Source: an uncultured Anaerolineaceae bacterium | Lineage (GTDB): Bacteria > Chloroflexota > Anaerolineae > Anaerolineales > Anaerolineaceae | Assembly: GCA_937890875.1 (NCBI GenBank) | Contig: CALAEB010000602.1 | Span: 1-7,590, forward strand | Length of the DNA stretch: 7,590 nt | Reading direction: 5' to 3' | In this document: positions 1-4,622 of the stretch, piece by piece | Numbering within the stretch: position 1 is the first letter of the stretch | Layout of the letters: each line of letters begins with the position of its first letter | Notes under the pieces: model-generated | What the model was told of the DNA's origin: nothing | The model's database searches: none | Seen by the model: the letters and a program-made list of their open reading frames with translations, nothing else | Position numbers and translations under genes: made by a program

Positions 1-860
1 CCGGTTTCCATGGTCAACCGGGCAGCGAGAGGCGCTGCCTGATTGGCGGGGACGGTGAACAGCAACTCATAATCCTCACCTCCATGCAGCGCAAAATGCC
101 ACTCGTCGCCGTATTTTGCCGATGACAGCGTTCGGTTTTCTGTTCTGACCGGCAGTTTTTCTGCGAAAAGGCGGGTGCCGACGCCACTGCTTTCGCATAG
201 GTGTCCCAAATCGCCGGCCAGTCCGTCGCTGATATCGATCATGGCAGTGGCGGTATGAGTAGCGGCGATCCATTGCCCTGCGGCAATCTGTGCGTATTCC
301 CGGGTGGTGAAAAGTGCGGCGTCCAGGACCAACGCGCCGCGGGCTGCCGCATCGCCGACGGTGCCGGTGACCAGCACCTTGTCGCCGGGACGCGCTCCGG
401 ACCGGGGAAGGATCTGATCCGGAAGAATGTCTCCCAGCAGCGTGATGTCGATGGTGACCCCGGCGCGGGACAATGAGATGTTTCCGCCGACAATGGTTGT
501 TCCGGCCTGTTCCGCTTCCATGCGCAGACCGGCGTACAGTCCGTCGATAAACGCCACCGGCAGATTGTCCGGCAGCCCTAATGATACAAGCGCGAAACGG
601 GGCCGGCCGCCCATGGAGGCGATATCGCTCAGGTTGATGGCCAGCGCTTTTCGCCCGATATTTTCAGGTGAAACGGCATTGCGCAGAAAGTGGATGCCCT
701 CCCGCTGTGTGTCGCAGGTTGCCAGCAGCAATCGTCCGGCATCGGTCTGCAGAACCGCAGTATCATCTCCGATACCGACCAGCACTCCCGGCCCGCTCTC
801 CGGCAGCGCGCGGCGGATACGGTCGATCAGGCCAAACTCACCTAATTCACGAATTTTCAT
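1..860 (-). CDS. thiL: Thiamine-monophosphate kinase ThiL (3' end cut by window edge)
   Basis: ATP-dependent kinase converting thiamine phosphate to thiamine pyrophosphate, the last step of the pathway. The frame is open from the ATG at 860 to the left edge (286 codons; the family is usually about 310-340 residues, so roughly the last 30-50 are missing). Visible family motifs are GIGDD (29-33), CDTQREGIHF (49-58, usually STDTLVEGVHF), INLSDIASMG (75-84), VGGN (124-127), RSGARPGD (153-160), VTGT (164-167), IDISDGL (208-214) and HGGEDYELLF (259-268). The first Asp-rich and the GGEDYE motifs mark the AIR-synthase-like Mg-ATP fold. The segment before IDISDGL, where ThiL normally has an LxPxPR-like motif, reads TTREYAQ. 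GAGGAA (plus-strand 865-870) lies a few bases before the ATG and supports this start. It is the third gene of the thiM-thiE-thiL operon, 57 bp after thiE, so it is likely under the same TPP riboswitch. Confidence 0.95.
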   Translation of the reverse strand, partial: MKIRELGEFGLIDRIRRALPESGPGVLVGIGDDTAVLQTDAGRLLLATCDTQREGIHFLRNAVSPENIGRKALAINLSDIASMGGRPRFALVSLGLPDNLPVAFIDGLYAGLRMEAEQAGTTIVGGNISLSRAGVTIDITLLGDILPDQILPRSGARPGDKVLVTGTVGDAAARGALVLDAALFTTREYAQIAAGQWIAATHTATAMIDISDGLAGDLGHLCESSGVGTRLFAEKLPVRTENRTLSSAKYGDEWHFALHGGEDYELLFTVPANQAAPLAARLTMET

Positions 861-917
861 GGATTTCCTCTGTTTCAATTCACGCTTCGAATTGGTGAAT
901 AGAAGTATATTCGCTGC

Positions 918-1568
918 TTATTTTTTTGTTCGATTCTCCCGGATCAGCCTGCTGAGCAGCCGGGCAGCTTCTTCCGGATTGTCTGCCGCCATGATTGCGG
1001 AAACAACCGCGATGCTGTCCGCTCCGGCGCGAACGACTTCCGCGCAATTCGCGGCGTTCAGCCCGCCGATCGCGATCAATGGCAGCGGACTGGCTTGCGC
1101 AAGTGTTTTTACACCGCTGATCCCCAGCGCGTGAACAGCATCCGGTTTTGTGGCTGTGGTATAAACTGGACTGGATGCGACATAATCCGCGCCAGCCGCG
1201 ACGGCTGTCTCCACCTGAGCGGTGCTTTCCACAGATACACCGATAATTTTATCCGATCCAAGAATTTTTCGCACAAGTTCTGCCGGCATATCCTCCTGTC
1301 CGACATGGACGCCGTCCGCGTCTATTGCCAGCGCGACATCCACCCGGTCATTGATGATGAGCGGTACGGCATACCGATGACAGATATCGAGCAGGGACTG
1401 CGCTTCTGCGATCATTTGGCGGGTGCTGGCGCTTTTTTCGCGGTATTGGACGATGTTTACGCCGCCGCGGATGGCCGTTTCAACCACCTGTATGACAGAC
1501 CGGTTTCCGGCCAGTTCCCTGTCAGTGACGAGGTACAGAGAATAATCAACAGTGGCTTTGAGATTCAT
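918..1568 (-). CDS. thiE: Thiamine-phosphate synthase ThiE
   Basis: Couples hydroxymethylpyrimidine diphosphate (HMP-PP) with thiazole phosphate to make thiamine phosphate, releasing pyrophosphate; a cytosolic TIM-barrel enzyme. At 216 residues it has the normal family length. Motifs in order: LYLVTDR (11-17), QYREK (41-45), IINDRVDVAL (71-80), DGVHVGQED (85-93), SPVYTTATKPDA (133-144, the usual GPxFxTxTK pyrophosphate/substrate loop with the first Gly as Ser) and IAIGGL (165-170) near the C-terminus. Its ATG overlaps the thiM stop as ATGA (1565-1568). That fixes the start and implies translational coupling; only a weak GGA lies upstream. It stands between ThiM, which supplies thiazole phosphate, and ThiL, which consumes its product. 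Confidence 0.97.
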   Translation of the reverse strand: MNLKATVDYSLYLVTDRELAGNRSVIQVVETAIRGGVNIVQYREKSASTRQMIAEAQSLLDICHRYAVPLIINDRVDVALAIDADGVHVGQEDMPAELVRKILGSDKIIGVSVESTAQVETAVAAGADYVASSPVYTTATKPDAVHALGISGVKTLAQASPLPLIAIGGLNAANCAEVVRAGADSIAVVSAIMAADNPEEAARLLSRLIRENRTKK

Positions 1569-2380
1569 AGTTCAACAATCCGTACGTGCTTTTCGACGTC
1601 CTCCGGGGTTAAGCGATAGGTTTCGTCGAGCAGTGCGGTCCGGAAAGAACCAGGCCCTTTACTGTATTGGGCGGCATTTTCAGCTGCCAGCCCATAACAG
1701 GCCAGTGCCGCGGCGGCGGCAATCAGCGGATCAGGCTCGACCGCGCAGAACGCGGCGACGGCTGTTGTGGACATACAGCCGGATCCGGTGATGGTTTTCA
1801 GCAGCGCGTGTCCGTTGTCAACGCCCAGCGTGCGGTTCCCGTCAGCGATGATGTCGCGTTTGGCCGTGATTGCAGAGACAAGCCGGTGTGCTTTTGCGAA
1901 TGTACCGGCGACAGCGACCGGATCTTTCAGGTCGGCAACCGATTCGACGCCTTTCACTTCACCGCCGATACCGGCCAAATATCCGGTTTCGCCAGGATTG
2001 CCGCGGACAACGGCGATTTTCAACGTGCTCAGGAATTTCTGGCCGGTCTCGTTGCGCAGTGTGGTCGCGCCGACACCCACTGGGTCATAAATGACCGGGA
2101 CACCGAGTTCGTTGGCGCGTTTTCCCGCGATCAGCATCGACTCCACCCATTCCGGGGTCAGCGTGCCGGGATTCAGAATGAGGGCGCCGGCTGCGCCGAC
2201 CATTTCCGCCACTTCTTCTTTTGCGTGGGCCATCACCGGCAGCGCCCCCAAGGCCAAGGTCAGGTTTGCCGTATCGTTCATTACGACAAAATTGGTCATG
2301 TGGTGGATCAGCGGGTGCTTCTCACGGATGCGGGTGAGCAGTTCAGCACATATGGATCCGAAATTCGTTTCTGTTGTCAT
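1565..2380 (-). CDS. thiM: Hydroxyethylthiazole kinase ThiM
   Basis: Phosphorylates 4-methyl-5-(2-hydroxyethyl)thiazole with ATP, feeding salvaged thiazole to ThiE. It has 271 residues, the usual length, and a ribokinase-like fold. Visible motifs are HHMTNFVVMNDTAN (26-39), ILNPGTLTPEW (68-78), YDPVGVGAT (98-106), VRGNPGE (125-131) and TITGSGCMST (196-205). The Cys in TGSGC (202) corresponds to the active-site cysteine of Bacillus ThiM. AAGGAG (plus 2387-2392) sits at good spacing before the ATG at 2380. First gene of the thiamine operon, directly downstream of the TPP riboswitch and its terminator. A ThiM-led operon points to salvage of thiazole; no de novo thiazole genes are seen in the window. 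Confidence 0.97.
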   Translation of the reverse strand: MTTETNFGSICAELLTRIREKHPLIHHMTNFVVMNDTANLTLALGALPVMAHAKEEVAEMVGAAGALILNPGTLTPEWVESMLIAGKRANELGVPVIYDPVGVGATTLRNETGQKFLSTLKIAVVRGNPGETGYLAGIGGEVKGVESVADLKDPVAVAGTFAKAHRLVSAITAKRDIIADGNRTLGVDNGHALLKTITGSGCMSTTAVAAFCAVEPDPLIAAAAALACYGLAAENAAQYSKGPGSFRTALLDETYRLTPEDVEKHVRIVEL

Positions 2381-2410
2381 GGAACACTCCTTGGTGTGAA
2401 AAAAAGTTTA

Positions 2411-2446
2411 TAAATAAAGACGTCACCCGATTTGGATGACGTCTTT
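2411..2446 (-). terminator. Riboswitch-controlled terminator hairpin before thiM
   Basis: On the minus-strand transcript the arms at plus-strand 2434-2446 and 2416-2428 form a 13-bp stem (one G-U pair) around a 5-nt loop (2429-2433). A U-rich stretch UUUAUUUAU follows, with a further U7 about ten bases on (2405-2399). It lies between the TPP aptamer and the thiM ribosome binding site, the normal place for an expression platform. The tail is interrupted by A residues, so termination efficiency is uncertain. Confidence 0.75.
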
Positions 2447-2459
2447 GGAGTTTTTGAAT

Positions 2460-2552
2460 TTCTTCCTACGCTGGCATTATCCAGATCAGGTCTATGGGTC
2501 GAAGACATCAGTCAGTCTTCCTCTCAGCCCGATTTCCGTCGAGCTCCCCGTT
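2460..2552 (-). ncRNA. TPP riboswitch aptamer (THI element)
   Basis: The minus strand carries the hallmark conserved blocks of the TPP aptamer: GGGG-AGC (2549-2543), GGCTGAGAGG (around the CTGAGA at 2527-2522), ACCC (2499-2496 region), and the long block ACCTGATCTGG-ATAATGCCAGCG-TAGG (2491-2465). GCUCGA/UCGGGC form P3. An optional P3a hairpin GAAGAC/GUCUUC (2520-2515 with 2506-2501) is present. GGGG can pair with ACCC for P2. The outer P1 helix is not obvious by eye. TPP binding here should repress the thiM-thiE-thiL operon through the downstream terminator. Confidence 0.96.
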
Positions 2553-2571
2553 GTTTTATCTATTTTAATGA

Positions 2572-2580
2572 AGTATACCA
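2572..2580 (-). promoter_or_regulatory. Extended -10 promoter of the thiamine operon
   Basis: The minus strand reads TGGTATACT, a TGn extension followed by TATACT (5 of 6 to TATAAT). No good -35 is seen at 17 nt, consistent with an extended -10 promoter. The predicted start near 2565 leaves about 14 nt before the riboswitch core, a sensible geometry. An alternative -10 (TAAAAT) lies slightly downstream. Confidence 0.6.
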
Positions 2581-2793
2581 CTGTGCTGCGTTTCTGTGGC
2601 GGCATTCTATTGGAGATCCGCGAATTCAAAGTTTGGAAAGTCCTTTCGAATAAGGAAAGAGAACCTCAGCATACCCTTTTCTATTTCAAATTGCTGGAGT
2701 GAGATCCTCTTCCTCGAAAACAATAAGTCCGCTTTTGACGTTCGAGGTGTATTTTGAATTGCCGAACGTTGTGTCTGTCCCTGCAATATAACT

Positions 2794-2799
2794 TATAAT
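2794..2799 (+). promoter_or_regulatory. Possible -10 box (TATAAT) of a short transcript
   Basis: An exact TATAAT occurs in the AT-rich part of the gap between the divergent thiM and HD-GYP genes. The nearest -35-like hexamer, TTGTGT (2769-2774), is 19 nt away, a long spacing. It would start a transcript near 2806 that runs into the hairpin-T7 at 2898-2957. A single hexamer in AT-rich DNA is weak evidence. Confidence 0.3.
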
Positions 2800-2829
2800 T
2801 ATTTATGCGTGTGTAATGATTTTCAAAAC

Positions 2830-2847
2830 GGATTTCGTGGATTTCGT
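2830..2847 (+). repeat. Perfect tandem 9-bp duplication
   Basis: GGATTTCGT occurs twice head to tail (2830-2838 and 2839-2847), with a degenerate third copy (CCGGATTGCG) just after. Two copies are too few for a functional call. Confidence 0.6.
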
Positions 2848-2897
2848 GCCGGATTGCGGGCAATTTGAAATATGAGCTTTTCAGATAGTGCGGGATG

Positions 2898-2957
2898 CTT
2901 GTGACTGTCTTGTTTGTACACGGAGTACAGAAATAAACTGGTCACAAGAGTTTTTTT
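2898..2957 (+). terminator. Hairpin plus T7, terminator or attenuator upstream of the HD-GYP gene
   Basis: CTTGTGAC (2898-2905) pairs with GTCACAAG (2941-2948), extended by two G-U pairs. Inside it GTTT/AAAC (2912-2915 with 2935-2938) and GTAC/GTAC (2916-2919 with 2925-2928) can stack. A run of seven T follows at 2951-2957. The layout fits an intrinsic terminator for plus-strand transcription. The inner TGTAC-N5-GTACA palindrome (2915-2929) could instead be a protein operator. Confidence 0.55.
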
Positions 2958-2981
2958 CAAAAATTGAATCGCCGGTATAAA
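2954..2981 (+). promoter_or_regulatory. Candidate promoter of the HD-GYP gene
   Basis: TTTTCA (2954-2959, 4 of 6 to TTGACA) and TATAAA (2976-2981) are 16 nt apart. The predicted start is near 2988, giving a 5' UTR of about 44 nt. A small hairpin ATTCGG/CCGAAT (2982-2987 with 2995-3000) lies at that start region. The -35 overlaps the T-run of the upstream terminator. Confidence 0.4.
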
Positions 2982-3031
2982 ATTCGGTTAACTGCCGAAT
3001 AGTTTTATTAATATAAGGAAAGTGGTTTATT

Positions 3032-4312
3032 TTGTATAATCAGTTATCGATTAATCTACTGAATTTATTGTTATCACTGTCAGATGCGCTGGATCTGGCG
3101 AGCCCGGAGCTTTCGTTTCATCAGATGCGAACGGCTTTCATCGTTTGGGAACTGGCCAAAGTGGCAAAGATGGATCCGCAGGAAACCAGCCGGCTTTTCT
3201 CCGCTGCGCTGCTGCATGATATCGGTGCGCTGTCGCTGGAACATAAAATCGAGGTCCATCGCGGAAGTGTTTATGATCCGCAGATCCATTGTATTTTAGG
3301 CGAGCGGATTTTGAGCGACGTTCCTTTTTTTGCGGATTCTGCCGTGATTGTCCGTTACCATCATACCAAATGGACGAATCTGGCGGACAGATCGAAAGAA
3401 CCGCTGATCTTTTCATCGCAGATATTGATGCTGGCTGATATTCTGGAACGTTCGGTGGACCGGAAAAAGTTTATCCTGCATCAGGATCAGGAACTGATTT
3501 CAAAGATTGTTTCCTTGTCCGGCAGTTCATTGAATCCGGAAGCGGTGGATTTGTTTAAAGCGGTCTGTTACCGGGAGGATTTTTGGCTGGATCTTACTTC
3601 CTCACGTTTGTATTCCCTGCTGCTGCACGCAGGACCGGGGAAGAATGAATATATTGATCAGGAGATGCTGCATCCGATTTCGATTTTATTCCGGAATATT
3701 ATCGATTTCCGTTCGAAAATGACCGCCACCCATTCGTCCGGTGTCGCGGCGGCAGCTGTTCAGTTGTCAAAATATGTTGGATTAACGGAACTTGAACTCG
3801 ACCTGATGGGGATTGCCGGCAATTTGCATGACCTGGGAAAACTGGTTATCCCAACCTCAATCTTGGATAAAGCTGATAAGCTGACCAAAGCTGAATTCGC
3901 GGTAATCCGGCAGCATACCTATTTCACTTATACGGTCCTCACCACGATCGGGGGAATCATGACAGTTGCGGAGTGGGCCGCCTTTCACCATGAACGGCTG
4001 GACGGGACCGGCTATCCTTTCCATCTGAAAGGAGATCGGCTTAATCTTGGCTCCAGGATTATGGCTGTCGCTGATATTTTTACTGCCCTGGCGGAAGACC
4101 GCCCCTACCGGAAAGGGCTGGACCGGCAAGGTGTGCTTTCCATTTTGCAGGATATGGGGAAGAGGAACGGATTGGATCGGATGGTCCTGCGCGCACTGGA
4201 AGAAAATTATGACGCGATTGAAGAAGTTACCAAGGCAAAACAGGCGCAGGCGAAAAAGTTCTATGATGACGCTTTTTCGATCCCATGGATGCCTGATCAA
4301 AGAGCGTCATAA
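3032..4312 (+). CDS. Tandem HD / HD-GYP phosphohydrolase, probable cyclic-di-GMP phosphodiesterase
   Basis: A soluble-looking 426-residue protein with two HD-type modules. The N-terminal module (about 25-200) keeps H30, HDIGAL (62-67), H86, YHH (109-111) and LADILER (134-140), but has no Lys after HDIG and lacks the GYP loop. The C-terminal module (about 225-395) is a complete HD-GYP: H234, HDLGK (266-270), QHTYFT (294-299), HHERLDGTGYP (319-329) and AVADIF (345-350). HD-GYP proteins typically hydrolyse c-di-GMP or related dinucleotides at a di- or tri-iron centre; that activity is inferred here. No signal peptide, membrane segment, receiver, PAS or GAF domain is visible, so the first HD module may be the regulatory part. 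The start is TTG at 3032 with AAGGAAAG (3015-3022) upstream. An in-frame stop at 3014-3016 rules out a longer protein, and no ATG is available before codon 32. It stands alone between divergent thi genes and the ilv leader. Confidence 0.88.
   Translation: MYNQLSINLLNLLLSLSDALDLASPELSFHQMRTAFIVWELAKVAKMDPQETSRLFSAALLHDIGALSLEHKIEVHRGSVYDPQIHCILGERILSDVPFFADSAVIVRYHHTKWTNLADRSKEPLIFSSQILMLADILERSVDRKKFILHQDQELISKIVSLSGSSLNPEAVDLFKAVCYREDFWLDLTSSRLYSLLLHAGPGKNEYIDQEMLHPISILFRNIIDFRSKMTATHSSGVAAAAVQLSKYVGLTELELDLMGIAGNLHDLGKLVIPTSILDKADKLTKAEFAVIRQHTYFTYTVLTTIGGIMTVAEWAAFHHERLDGTGYPFHLKGDRLNLGSRIMAVADIFTALAEDRPYRKGLDRQGVLSILQDMGKRNGLDRMVLRALEENYDAIEEVTKAKQAQAKKFYDDAFSIPWMPDQRAS
4266..4310 (+). 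repeat. 12-bp inverted repeat spanning the 3' end of the HD-GYP gene
   Basis: ATGACGCTTTTT (4266-4277) pairs with AAAGAGCGTCAT (4299-4310), one G-U pair, around a 21-nt loop that itself contains ATCC-CAT-GGAT. The second arm runs into the TAA stop (4310-4312). No T-run follows, so it is not a standard intrinsic terminator. It may protect the mRNA 3' end or pause transcription before the ilv promoter. It is the only terminator-like structure seen after this gene. Confidence 0.6.
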
Positions 4313-4383
4313 CGGAAATTCAGATTGCATCGTTTCCTTCGTAACTGATCTTTGCGTCACGAATTACTGATTGCTGTCATGAA

Positions 4384-4416
4384 TTGCCAATGAATGGAAA
4401 AACCAGTGGTATAAAT
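4384..4416 (+). promoter_or_regulatory. Candidate promoter of the ilv leader and operon
   Basis: TGGTATAAAT (4407-4416) is an extended -10: TGn followed by TATAAA. TTGCCA (4384-4389) matches TTGACA at 5 of 6 positions but is 20 nt away, longer than the usual 16-18, so the extended -10 probably carries the activity. The predicted start is at about 4421-4423, on or beside the leader-peptide AUG. Confidence 0.5.
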
Positions 4417-4421
4417 ACGGC

Positions 4422-4544
4422 ATGAACTCGGCATTACTCTCATTCTCATTGATTAGCAGCGTTATTATTTTGGTCCTCCTCCTTACGGACCTTTTTTCGA
4501 TTGGAATGGTAATGGAAAGAGTGAAACGAAAAATCACCGAATAA
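4422..4544 (+). CDS. Branched-chain amino acid leader peptide (ilv attenuator)
   Basis: A 40-codon ORF whose product is probably not functional as a protein; its translation would sense charged Val, Ile and Leu tRNAs. Residues 14-21 are VIILVLLL, eight branched-chain residues in a row (codons 4461-4484). Further Leu/Ile/Val lie at 5, 6, 10, 11, 24, 27, 30, 34 and 38. This matches the logic of the enterobacterial ilvGMEDA leader peptide, though the sequence itself differs. It sits 79 nt before ilvD, with a GC-rich T-tailed terminator in between. No Shine-Dalgarno sequence precedes the ATG, and the -10 is only six bases upstream, so initiation may be leaderless. An in-frame stop at 4380-4382 and absence of an earlier ATG support this start. 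A downstream internal start is possible. Confidence 0.82.
   Translation: MNSALLSFSLISSVIILVLLLTDLFSIGMVMERVKRKITE
4472..4497 (+). other. Hairpin with T6 inside the leader-peptide codons
   Basis: GGTCC (4472-4476) and GGACC (4487-4491) can form a 5-bp stem with a 10-nt loop, followed by six T (4492-4497). The 5' arm overlaps the Val/Leu codons, so a translating ribosome would disrupt it. It may act as a pause hairpin or weak early terminator; the stem is short. Confidence 0.4.
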
Positions 4545-4576
4545 CGACTGACAAACGTAACCAAGGCCACCCAATC
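4499..4576 (+). promoter_or_regulatory. Candidate antiterminator of the ilv attenuator
   Basis: GATTGG (4499-4504) is complementary to CCAATC (4571-4576). After a small internal loop, TGGT (4507-4510) pairs with GCCA (4566-4569), the last pair being G-U. This would tie up the 5' arm of the terminator (4566-4572). The 5' element begins about 15 nt past the last of the eight consecutive Val/Ile/Leu codons, where it would be left free by a ribosome stalled there. Derived by hand pairing, without energies. Confidence 0.5.
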
Positions 4577-4595
4577 AAAACGGGTGGCTTTTTTT
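4566..4595 (+). terminator. ilv attenuator terminator
   Basis: GCCACCC (4566-4572) and GGGTGGC (4582-4588) form a 7-bp GC-rich stem with a 9-nt loop. A run of seven T (4589-4595) follows, and upstream A residues can extend the stem. It lies after the leader-peptide stop and before the ilvD ribosome binding site (GGAGGAG, 4613-4619). The 3' arm can also pair with AAGCCA (4601-4606), an alternative that would form only on read-through. Confidence 0.88.
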
Positions 4596-4622
4596 ATTCT
4601 AAGCCAGAACTCGGAGGAGTGA

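Larger units (their letters stand above)
2806..2957 (+). ncRNA. Candidate non-coding leader or small RNA upstream of the HD-GYP gene
   Basis: The gap 2581-3031 has no convincing protein gene. Its right part could be a transcript of about 150 nt from the TATAAT at 2794-2799 to the terminator-like hairpin at 2898-2957. No plus-strand gene lies upstream for that terminator to serve. The sequence shows a tandem 9-bp repeat (2830-2847) and the inverted repeat ATTGC-GG-GCAAT. It matches no riboswitch or structured RNA I recognise; c-di-GMP-I, T-box, SRP and 6S hallmarks are absent. The rest of the gap (2581-2790) shows nothing I can name. Confidence 0.3.

Noticed and set aside
876..900. Small inverted repeats between thiE and thiL (CAATTC/GAATTG and ATTCAC/GTGAAT)
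   Set aside because: The arms are only 6 bp, mutually overlapping and lack a T-run, so they are too weak to call a terminator or operator.
427..1134. Long plus-strand ORF of 235 codons
   Set aside because: It is antisense to thiL and the end of thiE, both of which have full family motifs. Long antisense frames are expected in GC-rich coding DNA.
1667..2413. Long plus-strand ORF of 248 codons
   Set aside because: It is antisense to thiM; the composition is that of a shadow frame and there is no supporting start signal.
2432..2702. Two overlapping plus-strand ORFs of 73 and 88 codons
   Set aside because: They lie across the TPP riboswitch and thiM promoter on the opposite strand, have no ribosome binding site, and encode nothing recognisable.
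2816..2875. 19-codon ORF in the intergenic region upstream of the HD-GYP gene
   Set aside because: No ribosome binding site and no amino-acid bias like that of a leader peptide, so it is not called, although it precedes a terminator-like hairpin.
2701..3031. c-di-GMP riboswitch upstream of the HD-GYP gene
   Set aside because: It would make sense biologically, but the conserved blocks of the GEMM class are not visible.
4313..4622. T-box riboswitch before ilvD
   Set aside because: The GGGTGGC of the terminator recalls the T-box motif, but the full T-box sequence, specifier stem and tRNA-end-binding bulge are not seen. The leader ORF explains the region better.
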